Below are positions 35,853-44,258 of a stretch of 64,000 nucleotides of DNA, in pieces. Both the position numbers and the translations under genes were made by a program. The notes beneath the pieces are model-generated. The model was not told the origin of the DNA, did no database searches, and worked only from the letters and a program-made list of their open reading frames with translations. The stretch comes from an uncultured Duncaniella sp. Lineage in GTDB: Bacteria > Bacteroidota > Bacteroidia > Bacteroidales > Muribaculaceae. Location of the stretch: positions 62,001-126,000 of the forward strand of contig CAJUSW010000005.1 in assembly GCA_910589485.1 (NCBI GenBank), read 5' to 3'. How positions within the stretch are numbered: the stretch's first letter is position 1; each line of letters opens with the position of its first letter.

Positions 35853-37691
35853 ATGAAATACATCAGACATCTGACAATGAGTATGCTCGCCGGCCTCGCA
35901 GGCACCCTTGCACTGAGCGCCGCCGACGGAGTTACCATCAATCATCTCGGCACCAATAATACACTCGTGCGCGTGACCGACGATGCCCGATACCTACTGC
36001 TCCCGGTGGAGGAGAGCGTGGACGACGCCACTGTCAACCTCCTGCTCGACGGCAAGCCCGAGAGCACAATATATGTAAGGCTCGCCCGCAACAAGGTGGA
36101 CTACTATGTGCCCCTCGACATCTCGCGCTACAAGGACGGCAAACTGGTGCTTAACATCGTCACCGCCCAGGGACGCTCGTCGGTGCGCGAGGCAAGCGAG
36201 GACGCCTGCTGGAAGGCCATGAGGACAAGCGACACTTTCAGCACCGAGAATGTCGAGAAATACCGCCCGGCCTATCACCACACCCCACTCTACGGCTGGA
36301 TGAACGACCCCAACGGCATGGTGTACAAGGATGGTGTGTGGCACCTGTACTACCAATACAATCCCTACGGATCCAAATGGCAGAACATGACATGGGGGCA
36401 CTCGACCTCCAAGGATCTTGTGAACTGGGAGCATCACCCCAACGCCATAGAGCCCAACGGACTCGGATCGGTGTTCAGCGGAAGCTGTGTGGTGGACAAG
36501 GAGAACACCGCCGGATTTGGCAAGGATGAGATCATAGCCCTGTACACCTCGGCCGGAATAAACCAGATGCAGAGCCTGGCCCACAGCGGAGACAACGGTG
36601 AGACATTCAGCATCTATCCCGGTAATCCCATCCTCACCCTCGAGAGCGAGGCACGCGACCCGAATATGTTCTGGAACGAGGAGACCAAGGAGTGGAACAT
36701 GCTCCTCGCACATGCCCTTGACCACGAGATGCTGGTGTTCACTTCGCCCGACCTCAAGGAGTGGACCCTACAGAGCGCGTTCGGCAAAGGGATAGGCGCA
36801 CAAGGGGGAGTGTGGGAATGTCCCGACCTGATGCAACTGCCCGTCAACGGCACCGATGAGAAGAAGTGGGTGCTGATATGCAACCTCAATCCCGGCGGAA
36901 TATTCGGCGGAAGCGCCACTCAATACTTCACAGGCGATTTCGACGGCAAGACCTTCAAGGCCGACACCACCGCGTCGGGCGAGATCCCCACGAAATGGAT
37001 GGACTATGGCAAGGACCACTACGCCACCGTGTCATGGAGCAATGCTCCCGAGGATCGCAAGGTGGTGATAGGGTGGATGAGCAACTGGCAGTATGCCGCC
37101 GAGGTGCCCACCAGGCAGTTCCGCAGCGCCAACACCCTGCCCCGCGACATTTCGCTGTTCCGCGGAGAGGATGGCCAGTACTACATCAGCACCATCCCCT
37201 CGCCCGAGACCGACGCACTGCGCGGAAAGAGGGTTGTGACAGCCAAGTCAAAAAGCCTGAGCAAAAAGGTCCGCACATTCAGTCTGCCGACTGAGAACGA
37301 CGGCATATGCGAGATAGATATGACCGTAAACTCGGCAAAGAGCTCGCCGGTCAACATTACCCTCTCCAATCCCGCCGGCGACAAGGTGGAGATGACATTC
37401 GACCCCGAGGCCCGTACATTCAGCGTGGACCGCACCAACAGCGGTATCACCGGGTTCAGCCAGGATTTTCCGGCCAAAGTCACCTCACCCACATTCCGCA
37501 AGGGGAGCAGCCAGTCACTGCGCATATTCATTGACAGGTCGAGCATCGAGGTGTTTGACGGAGAGGGCAACTTCGTGATCACCAATCTCGTGTTCCCCAA
37601 CTCCCCCTACACCACCCTATCGCTCGCCACCGACGGCGGCAAGGCCCAGCTCAAATCGTTAGACATATATTCAATCAATACCAACAGCTAA
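35853..37691 (+). CDS. GH32 fructan hydrolase (exo-fructosidase type)
   Basis: This 612-residue protein has a signal peptide (MLAGLAGTLALSAA) and no lipobox, so it is probably periplasmic. An N-terminal beta domain (about 25-125) precedes the five-bladed GH32 propeller with nucleophile Asp152 in WMNDPNG, transition-state Asp269 in ARDPN and acid/base Glu322 in WECPDL, then the C-terminal beta sandwich. All three catalytic acids are present. GH32 enzymes release fructose from levan, inulin or sucrose-type oligosaccharides. With the MFS transporter and fructokinase downstream it delivers fructose to metabolism. Linkage preference cannot be told from sequence alone. Confidence 0.95.
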   Translation: MKYIRHLTMSMLAGLAGTLALSAADGVTINHLGTNNTLVRVTDDARYLLLPVEESVDDATVNLLLDGKPESTIYVRLARNKVDYYVPLDISRYKDGKLVLNIVTAQGRSSVREASEDACWKAMRTSDTFSTENVEKYRPAYHHTPLYGWMNDPNGMVYKDGVWHLYYQYNPYGSKWQNMTWGHSTSKDLVNWEHHPNAIEPNGLGSVFSGSCVVDKENTAGFGKDEIIALYTSAGINQMQSLAHSGDNGETFSIYPGNPILTLESEARDPNMFWNEETKEWNMLLAHALDHEMLVFTSPDLKEWTLQSAFGKGIGAQGGVWECPDLMQLPVNGTDEKKWVLICNLNPGGIFGGSATQYFTGDFDGKTFKADTTASGEIPTKWMDYGKDHYATVSWSNAPEDRKVVIGWMSNWQYAAEVPTRQFRSANTLPRDISLFRGEDGQYYISTIPSPETDALRGKRVVTAKSKSLSKKVRTFSLPTENDGICEIDMTVNSAKSSPVNITLSNPAGDKVEMTFDPEARTFSVDRTNSGITGFSQDFPAKVTSPTFRKGSSQSLRIFIDRSSIEVFDGEGNFVITNLVFPNSPYTTLSLATDGGKAQLKSLDIYSINTNS

Positions 37692-37723
37692 TAATCAATA
37701 CCAACAGCAAATAAAATTACACC

Positions 37724-38911
37724 ATGGATAATACCCAATCAATGCAGATGGGCCGGCGCACGGCACTTATGCAATTCATCCCGGTGATGCTGTGTTTCTT
37801 TGCCATGGGATTTGTAGATCTCGTGGGCACCGCATCCAACTATGTACAGCAAGAACTCGGCCTCAACGACTCACAGGCCAATCTCTTCCCCTCGCTCGTG
37901 TTCTTCTGGTTTCTCATCTTCTCGGTGCCCACCGGAATGTTGATGAACAAGATAGGAAGAAAGTGCACAGTGCTACTGAGCCTCATCGTGACAGCCGTGT
38001 CGCTGTTCATCCCCATGTTTGGCGAAGGATACTACACCATGCTCATCGCGTTCTCTCTGCTCGGCATAGGTAACGCCCTGATGCAGACCTCGCTCAACCC
38101 CCTCGTAAGCAACCTCATCACTCCCGACAAGCTCGCCTCCACCCTCACCTTCGGCCAGTTTGTAAAGGCCATAGCCTCGTTCCTCGCACCCATCCTCGCT
38201 GCGTGGGGCGCCACCTCGGCCGTGATCACCTTCGGACTGGGATGGAGAGTGCTGTTCCCCATCTACGCCCTCGTGTGTCTCCTCTCCATCTCCATGCTCG
38301 CCGCCACCCCCATCGAGGAGAAGCGTCCCGACAAGGCTTCGGGCATAATGGAATGTGTCAGACTGCTGGGCCGTCCATTCATCCTGCTCTGCTTCATCGG
38401 TATCATGTGCCACGTGGGCATCGACGTGGGCACAAACACCACCGCACCCAAAATCATAATCGAACGCCTCGGTCTCCCGCTCGAGGAGGCAGGATTCGCC
38501 ACCGGCATCTATTTCATATTCCGCACCGGAGGCAGTCTGCTCGGAGCTATCCTCCTGCGCTCGGTATCGGCCAAGAAATTCTTCGCCCTCAGCGTAGCCA
38601 TGATGCTCGTGGCTATGGGCATACTCTTTGTGAGCCACACCATCCACATGATTTACATTGGCATCGCCCTGATAGGATTCGGCAACTCCAACATCTTCTC
38701 GGTGATCTTCTCCCAGGCTCTCAACAATTCACCGGCCGAGCAGAACGAGGTGTCGGGCCTCATGATCATGGGCCTCTTCGGCGGAACCGTATTCCCCCTC
38801 GCCATGGGATATGCCAGCGACTTCCTGGGCGGACAGTTCGGAGCCGTGGCCGTGATGACTCTCGGAGTCCTCTATCTGATGATGTACACACTTAAAATCA
38901 AAAACAACTAA
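37724..38911 (+). CDS. MFS sugar importer, probably fructose
   Basis: This 395-residue protein has about 12 membrane helices (FIPVMLCFFAMGFVDLVGTA at the start) and an MFS loop (LMNKIGRKCTVLLSL). It belongs to the FucP-like group of sugar importers. It lies 32 nt after GH32 and 12 nt before fructokinase, which points to fructose uptake across the inner membrane, like BT1758 in Bacteroides thetaiotaomicron. The substrate is inferred from context. Confidence 0.9.
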   Translation: MDNTQSMQMGRRTALMQFIPVMLCFFAMGFVDLVGTASNYVQQELGLNDSQANLFPSLVFFWFLIFSVPTGMLMNKIGRKCTVLLSLIVTAVSLFIPMFGEGYYTMLIAFSLLGIGNALMQTSLNPLVSNLITPDKLASTLTFGQFVKAIASFLAPILAAWGATSAVITFGLGWRVLFPIYALVCLLSISMLAATPIEEKRPDKASGIMECVRLLGRPFILLCFIGIMCHVGIDVGTNTTAPKIIIERLGLPLEEAGFATGIYFIFRTGGSLLGAILLRSVSAKKFFALSVAMMLVAMGILFVSHTIHMIYIGIALIGFGNSNIFSVIFSQALNNSPAEQNEVSGLMIMGLFGGTVFPLAMGYASDFLGGQFGAVAVMTLGVLYLMMYTLKIKNN

Positions 38912-38923
38912 TCGACATAAGCC

Positions 38924-39805
38924 ATGAAAGAAAACGTAGTAGTAGGAATGGGCGAAGCCCTGTGGGACGTTCTGCCCGAAGGTAAGAAAATAGGTGGCGC
39001 ACCCGCCAACTTTGCCTACCATGTATCGCAATTCGGATTGCCGAGCTGTGTGGTCAGCGCTGTTGGCGACGACCAGTTGGGCCATGAGATAATAGAAAAT
39101 TTCACCTCCAAGGGGCTCACCCATCTCATCGAGACCGTCCCCTATCCCACCGGTACCGTGCAGGTGGAGATCGACCAGGCCGGCATACCCCAGTATGAGA
39201 TAAAGGAGAATGTGGCTTGGGACAACATTCCCTATACCGCCAAGCTCGAACAGCTCGCCGAGAGGACCCGCGCCGTGTGCTTCGGCTCGCTCGCCCAGCG
39301 CAACGTGGTGTCGCGCAACACCATCAACCGTTTCCTTGACGCCATGCCCCAGGATCCCGACAACCTCGTGGTGTTTGACGTGAATCTGCGCCAGGGATTC
39401 TACAACAAGGAGATCCTGTGCAACTCCATGACCCGCTGCAACATCCTCAAGATCAACGATGAGGAGCTTGTGACCGTGAGCCGCATGTTTGGCTACCCCG
39501 GCATCGATCTCCAGGACAAGTGCTGGATCCTGCTGGGCAAGTACAACCTGAAGATGCTCATTCTCACCTGCGGTATCAACGGCAGTTACGTGTTTACCCC
39601 CGGCAACGTATCGTTCCAACCCACCCCTAAGGTGGAGGTAGCCGACACCGTGGGCGCAGGCGACTCGTTTACCGCCGCTTTCATAGCCAGCATCCTCAAG
39701 GGCAAGAGCGTAGCCGAAGCTCATGCCTTGGCCGTGCAGACATCGGCCTTCGTATGCACCAAGAAGGGTGCCATGCCTATCCTGCCCGAGGAGTTTACAG
39801 CATGA
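38924..39805 (+). CDS. Fructokinase, PfkB/ribokinase family
   Basis: This 293-residue kinase has the N-terminal PfkB signature around GGAPANFAYHVSQFG and the C-terminal signature DTVGAGDSFTAAF with catalytic base Asp247. It phosphorylates fructose from the GH32/MFS steps to fructose 6-phosphate. It starts 12 nt after the MFS gene and is the last gene of the operon, ahead of a terminator. Confidence 0.93.
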   Translation: MKENVVVGMGEALWDVLPEGKKIGGAPANFAYHVSQFGLPSCVVSAVGDDQLGHEIIENFTSKGLTHLIETVPYPTGTVQVEIDQAGIPQYEIKENVAWDNIPYTAKLEQLAERTRAVCFGSLAQRNVVSRNTINRFLDAMPQDPDNLVVFDVNLRQGFYNKEILCNSMTRCNILKINDEELVTVSRMFGYPGIDLQDKCWILLGKYNLKMLILTCGINGSYVFTPGNVSFQPTPKVEVADTVGAGDSFTAAFIASILKGKSVAEAHALAVQTSAFVCTKKGAMPILPEEFTA

Positions 39806-39883
39806 TATAATGTGACATAATACTGAATGGTATAATGTAGCGTAATACTGAAAGACCACAGAAGTTTGCATTTTCTTTGCACA

Positions 39884-39924
39884 TTCCCGCCTGATGGAGC
39901 GTCAACACGCCCGGCAGGCGGGAA
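39884..39924 (+). terminator. Terminator of the GH32 operon
   Basis: A 10-bp stem (TTCCCGCCTG with CAGGCGGGAA) around a 21-nt loop, followed by CTATTTT. Confidence 0.7.
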
Positions 39925-39974
39925 CTATTTTACAAAATTTCAGGAAAAATGCTCACCCGTAAGGATAAAATCGT

Positions 39975-39982
39975 TACCTTTG
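39975..39982 (+). promoter_or_regulatory. -7 promoter element of thiamine uptake operon
   Basis: TACCTTTG matches TAnnTTTG and precedes the TPP riboswitch by about 70 nt. Confidence 0.65.
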
Positions 39983-40049
39983 CACCCGCGTTCGGGCCTC
40001 GGGTCCATCGGACAATGGCCCGGACAGAGAGATAATTTACATAATTTTA

Positions 40050-40147
40050 GGGGTGTTCGGCCGAAACGGTGCTTCAGATGGCACACAGGCGGCCGGGCTG
40101 AGATCATACCCTTTGAACCTGATCCGGATAATACCGGCGTAGAGAAA
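40050..40147 (+). ncRNA. TPP (THI-box) riboswitch
   Basis: The conserved THI-box parts are present in order: GGGGTGTTCGG at the 5' side, an extended P3 arm (CGGCCG with CGGCCG, inner GTGC with GCAC), GGGCTGAGATCATACC, then TTTGAACCTGATCCGG, ATAATACCGGCGTAGAG and a purine-rich end at the start codon. It ends 2-3 nt before the TonB receptor gene, which suggests control of translation initiation: with TPP bound, expression should fall. Confidence 0.93.
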
Positions 40148-40149
40148 AA

Positions 40150-42390
40150 ATGATGAAGAAGATGATTCTTCCGGTGACCCTCGCGGCAGCGTGGGCTTCC
40201 ACCATTGCCGTTGACGCGCACGTGGCCGTCAACGAGGACGATTCCCTTAATGTAGCCTTAACCCAGGTAGAGGTCGTGGCCAACCGTGCGACCAAAAAGA
40301 CCCCTGTGGCATTCACCAATGTCACCAAGGAGGAGCTGACACGCAACAATGACGGTCGCGACATGACCTATCTGCTCCAGTCGACCCCCTCGGTGACTGT
40401 GACATCCGATGCCGGTGGCGGCATGGGCTATACATCCATGCGCATACGTGGCACCGATGCCTCGCGCATCAACGTGACTGCCAACGGAATACCCATCAAC
40501 GACTCCGAGAGCCACAATGTGTACTGGGTGAATATGCCCGACCTTGCCTCGTCACTGCGCGACGTGCAGGTGCAACGCGGAGCGGGAACTTCGGTCAACG
40601 GTGCCGGAGCGTTTGGCGCAAGCGTCAATATGGTGACCGATGCGCCGTCGGAGGATCCGTATGCCGAGCTCTCGGGTGCCTACGGCATGTACAACACCAA
40701 CCGCGAGACTATCCGCGTGGGATCGGGACTGCTCGGCGACCACTGGAGTTTCGACGCGAAACTGAGCCACATGGGATCGGACGGCTACATCGAGCGCGCA
40801 TCCTCGGCCCTGTGGAGCTACTTCGGCCAGGCGGCCTATCAGAACTATGGCACATCAGTGCGCCTGCTCGCTTTCGGAGGCAAGGAGCGCACTTACATGG
40901 CATGGGACTACGCCTCCAAAGAGCAGATGGAGAAGTATGGCCGACGCTACAATCCATGCGGCGAATACACCGACAAGGACGGCAACAGGGCCTATTATCC
41001 TGACCAGTTCGACAACTTCACCCAGCATCATTTCCAGCTCCTCGCCTCGCAACGCCTCGGGGAGTATGTCAACCTCAACGCGGCGCTGTTCTACACCACC
41101 GACCTCGGCTATTACGACCAGTACAAGACCGGGCGCACACTGGTGGAGTATGGCCTGGAGCCGTTCTACAACGCTGACGGCGAGAAGGTGACGAAATCGG
41201 ACCTCATACGTCTGAAATACAACGATAACGGTTTCGGAGGCGGACTGCTTAACATCAATTACCGCCGTGACGGCTGGAATGTGACCCTCGGCGGTGCCGT
41301 GAGCGATTTCGACGGACACCATTACGGCCTGGTGAAATGGGTGCGCAACTATGTGGGGCAGATCGACCCTCTGCAGAAGTATTACGACAACCGCGGACGC
41401 AAATTCGACTCCAACGTGTATCTCCGCGCCAACTACGACATCAACAGCCGTTTCTCGGCCTTTGCCGACCTGCAATACCGCCATATCCACTACACGATAA
41501 AGGGCGCGTCGGACAACTGGGACTGGAACACCGAAGCCCCCGCCGTGCTCGACATCAACCGCCGGTGGGACTTCTTCAACCCCAAGGTGGGCATCAACTT
41601 CGAGTCGGGAAGCCACAGGGCGTTCGCATCGTGGGCCGTGGCCCAGAAGGAGCCAACGCGCGACAATTTCACCGATTGTGACCCGGCCCACTACCCCACC
41701 TCGGAACGGCTCGATGATTTCGAGGCCGGCTACACGTTCAGCCACAGGATATTCTCGGTGGGCGTGAACCTCTACGGCATGTTCTATAAGGATCAGTTGG
41801 TGGTGACAGGACAGCTCTCGGACACCGGCAACCCCATCAGCGTAAATGTGCCCGACTCCTACCGCATGGGATGCGAACTCCAGGCCATGCTCAAGCCGGT
41901 GAAATGGTTTGACTGGCAGTTCAACCTCACCCTGTCGCGCAACCGCATCAAGGATTTCGTGGAGTACATCTACGAGGACGAGTGGCAGAATCCCATATCA
42001 TTTGACCGAGGCGACACCCCGATAGCATTCTCGCCCGACCTGATATTCAACAACTCGTTCAACTTCGCCTGGCGCGACTTGGAGGCCTCGCTCCAGAGCC
42101 GGTATGTGGGCAAGCAGTATATGAACAATGCCAAGTCGGCCGAGGCACTACTCGATGCATATTTCGTCTCCGACCTGCACCTCGGCTACACATTCCGCAA
42201 TCTCCACGGCATCAAGGAGATGCGCCTGGGATTCTCGATCTACAACCTCTTCAACAAAAAATATTTCAACAACGGATATGCCGGAGCCGGATACTACGTT
42301 GACGGCTCGGAGAAGGTGATATACCGCTACGCCGGATATGCCGCCCAAGCTCCTACCCACGTGATGGCCACCGCCACGCTCCGTTTCTGA
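40150..42390 (+). CDS. TonB-dependent receptor for thiamine
   Basis: This 746-residue outer-membrane protein has a signal peptide (MILPVTLAAAWASTIAVDA), a TonB box/plug start (LTQVEVVANRATKKTPVAF), a plug with RIRGTDASRINVTANGIPIND, and a barrel ending HVMATATLRF. The THI-box directly upstream and the PnuT-like gene 19 nt downstream identify the ligand as thiamine or a relative; it corresponds to the OMthi type of receptor known in Bacteroides. ATG codons stand at 40150 and 40153, and either may be used. Confidence 0.9.
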   Translation: MMKKMILPVTLAAAWASTIAVDAHVAVNEDDSLNVALTQVEVVANRATKKTPVAFTNVTKEELTRNNDGRDMTYLLQSTPSVTVTSDAGGGMGYTSMRIRGTDASRINVTANGIPINDSESHNVYWVNMPDLASSLRDVQVQRGAGTSVNGAGAFGASVNMVTDAPSEDPYAELSGAYGMYNTNRETIRVGSGLLGDHWSFDAKLSHMGSDGYIERASSALWSYFGQAAYQNYGTSVRLLAFGGKERTYMAWDYASKEQMEKYGRRYNPCGEYTDKDGNRAYYPDQFDNFTQHHFQLLASQRLGEYVNLNAALFYTTDLGYYDQYKTGRTLVEYGLEPFYNADGEKVTKSDLIRLKYNDNGFGGGLLNINYRRDGWNVTLGGAVSDFDGHHYGLVKWVRNYVGQIDPLQKYYDNRGRKFDSNVYLRANYDINSRFSAFADLQYRHIHYTIKGASDNWDWNTEAPAVLDINRRWDFFNPKVGINFESGSHRAFASWAVAQKEPTRDNFTDCDPAHYPTSERLDDFEAGYTFSHRIFSVGVNLYGMFYKDQLVVTGQLSDTGNPISVNVPDSYRMGCELQAMLKPVKWFDWQFNLTLSRNRIKDFVEYIYEDEWQNPISFDRGDTPIAFSPDLIFNNSFNFAWRDLEASLQSRYVGKQYMNNAKSAEALLDAYFVSDLHLGYTFRNLHGIKEMRLGFSIYNLFNKKYFNNGYAGAGYYVDGSEKVIYRYAGYAAQAPTHVMATATLRF

Positions 42391-42409
42391 CCCTACCTAT
42401 CAAACACTT

Positions 42410-42997
42410 ATGAACCCCGACTCGATACTCGAAATACTCGGCTTCAGCGTAGGCCTGCTCTACCTGTGGTGGGAATACCATGCCAACCCCAAGGTGTGGC
42501 TCGCATCGGTGATAATGCCCGCCATATCCATGTGGATATACTATTCCAAGGGGCTGTATGCCGACTTCGGCATAAATATCTACTATCTCGTGATAGCCGT
42601 GTACGGGTTCGTGATATGGACCCGCGGGGGTTCAGGATCTACCGGGAAGAAGAAAGCCTCGCTCCCCATCGCCCACACTCCCCGATGGGCATGGGTGGTG
42701 GCGATAGTGGGTACACTGGTGCTGTGGCGTGGAATATGGTGGATACTGGTGAGTTTCACCGACTCCACCGTGCCGGTGGCCGATGCTTTCACCACGTCGC
42801 TCTCCATCGTGGGACTGTGGATGCTTGCCCGCAAATATGCCGAGCAATGGCTGGCATGGTTTGTGGTAGATATCGTGTGTTGCGGGCTGTATCTCTACAA
42901 GGGTCTTCCCTTCTACTGCGCCCTGTATGGCATCTACACGGTCATAGCCATCTTCGGCTACAGAAAGTGGCTCCGCCTCATGGCCGCCCAGCAGTAA
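42410..42997 (+). CDS. pnuT: PnuC-family thiamine transporter
   Basis: This 195-residue protein has about seven hydrophobic segments, with the PnuC-type aromatic pattern (GLLYLWWEYHANPKVWLAS, YYLVIAVYGFVIW, FVVDIVCCGLYLYKGLPFY). PnuC-family proteins move vitamins by facilitated diffusion followed by intracellular trapping. Under the THI-box and next to the receptor gene, it is the thiamine-specific type. A thiamine pyrophosphokinase, often in such operons, is absent here, so trapping must be encoded elsewhere. Confidence 0.88.
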   Translation: MNPDSILEILGFSVGLLYLWWEYHANPKVWLASVIMPAISMWIYYSKGLYADFGINIYYLVIAVYGFVIWTRGGSGSTGKKKASLPIAHTPRWAWVVAIVGTLVLWRGIWWILVSFTDSTVPVADAFTTSLSIVGLWMLARKYAEQWLAWFVVDIVCCGLYLYKGLPFYCALYGIYTVIAIFGYRKWLRLMAAQQ

Positions 42998-43002
42998 GGG
43001 GG

Positions 43003-44109
43003 TCAATCAGCACCCTGCAGTTCGGAGAGTTTTTCGGCTATAAACCGCTTCATCTCCGGGGTGTGAGCCTCGACGCTCAGCAGGAGTCGGAACTGGTTGC
43101 GGGTCCTCACCAGATTATGAGAGGGATACTTTATCTTATAATAAGTGTCGCCGTTGATATAGTCGGTGAGGAATCTCACAGCCTGCATGTAAGGGAACAG
43201 GGCGACGGCATAGGGCAGATGCTCCACCTCGACCGGAGTGAGAAATCCCCCGGCGCTTGACAGGTAGCCCTCGGTGAAAGCCTTGAATATGTCCATGTCA
43301 AACTCCACACGGTCGATGTCGGGATCATCCTCGGCAAGAGGGTTGGCGCCGGTGCGCAGGAAGTCGCCGTAGTCGCTGAATATGAAGCTCGGCATCACGG
43401 TGTCGAGGTCAATCACGCACAGGATATTACCCTCGTCGTCAAACATCATATTGTTCACCTTGGTGTCGCAGTGGCATATACGTTTGGGCAGTTTCCCCTC
43501 GCGGTGGAGGCGCTCGGCCTTGGTCATCTCATCGGCACGCTTCTCCAACTCATCAAGGATAGGCTTCACCTCGGCTACACGCCCCACGGGATCGGCGGCG
43601 ACGGCCTCGCGCAACTGGCGGAGGCGGAACTCCATATTATGAAAATCGGGGATGCTTTCCTTGAGGTCAGCGTCGATATCCACAAGCATCGCCTGGAAGT
43701 GGCCGAACGCCCGTCCGGCATTGCGGCTGCTCGCGGGGTTGACGGCCTCGAAGGTGTGCGAGCCGGGGATGAATACCATCATGCGCCAGTAGTTTTCGCC
43801 GTCATGGAAATAGTACTTTTCTTCCCCACGGAGGGGCACGAAAGTGAGCACCTTCCTGTCAATATCGGTCTCACCTGCGGTGGTGAGCTTGGCGCGGATG
43901 TGCGATGTCACCGCCATGATGTTGGTCATGAGGGTATCCACATCGGTGAAGATGGCGTGGTTAATCCTCTGGAGCACATAGTCAGGGGCATCCCCCTCGG
44001 TGGCAACAAGATAGGTATCGTTAATAAGTCCGTTGCCGTGAGGCTTGATGTCCACGGCCCGGCCATTTATATCGAAGTGGCTTACCACTTTATTCAGAAG
44101 TTCTTTCAT
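43003..44109 (-). CDS. Phosphotransferase-family sugar kinase, NahK-like
   Basis: This 368-residue protein has the aminoglycoside-phosphotransferase fold: a glycine loop (HGNGLINDTYLV), a catalytic loop with ICHCDTKVNNMMFD and the metal site in VIDLDTVMPS. It resembles N-acetylhexosamine 1-kinases, which phosphorylate GalNAc or GlcNAc at C1. The divergent GH109 gene, a family that releases GalNAc, supports this. A longer frame to 44148 would start upstream of its own -7 element (44130-44137), so ATG 44109 is chosen. It converges with pnuT, 5 nt apart. Confidence 0.85.
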   Translation of the reverse strand: MKELLNKVVSHFDINGRAVDIKPHGNGLINDTYLVATEGDAPDYVLQRINHAIFTDVDTLMTNIMAVTSHIRAKLTTAGETDIDRKVLTFVPLRGEEKYYFHDGENYWRMMVFIPGSHTFEAVNPASSRNAGRAFGHFQAMLVDIDADLKESIPDFHNMEFRLRQLREAVAADPVGRVAEVKPILDELEKRADEMTKAERLHREGKLPKRICHCDTKVNNMMFDDEGNILCVIDLDTVMPSFIFSDYGDFLRTGANPLAEDDPDIDRVEFDMDIFKAFTEGYLSSAGGFLTPVEVEHLPYAVALFPYMQAVRFLTDYINGDTYYKIKYPSHNLVRTRNQFRLLLSVEAHTPEMKRFIAEKLSELQGAD

Positions 44110-44129
44110 GATACAACAGGATTTTCCGG

Positions 44130-44137
44130 CAAAGATA
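44130..44137 (-). promoter_or_regulatory. -7 promoter element of the kinase gene
   Basis: The minus strand reads TATCTTTG, 20 nt upstream of the ATG at 44109. Confidence 0.65.
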
Positions 44138-44189
44138 TAAAATAACACGAAAAATCCTGCCTATTGTGCGAAAAATTAGAAATAACGCT

Positions 44190-44197
44190 TATCTTTG
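44190..44197 (+). promoter_or_regulatory. -7 promoter element of the GH109 gene
   Basis: TATCTTTG lies 61 nt before the ATG at 44259 and inside an upstream in-frame extension, which argues for the shorter protein. Confidence 0.65.
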
Positions 44198-44258
44198 CAT
44201 AGTGGAACCGCCCCGGTTTTCTCATTCGTCATTTAATAAACCAATACCTGACCAAGCA

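Larger units (their letters stand above)
39806..40149. other. Intergenic region with repeat, terminator and riboswitch
   Basis: A stretch of 344 nt. A direct repeat (TATAATGT...TAATACTGAA, 39806-39827 and 39831-39852, 25-bp period) follows the fructokinase stop. Then come a terminator (39884-39924), a -7 element (39975-39982), a small GC hairpin and the TPP riboswitch. Confidence 0.75.
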
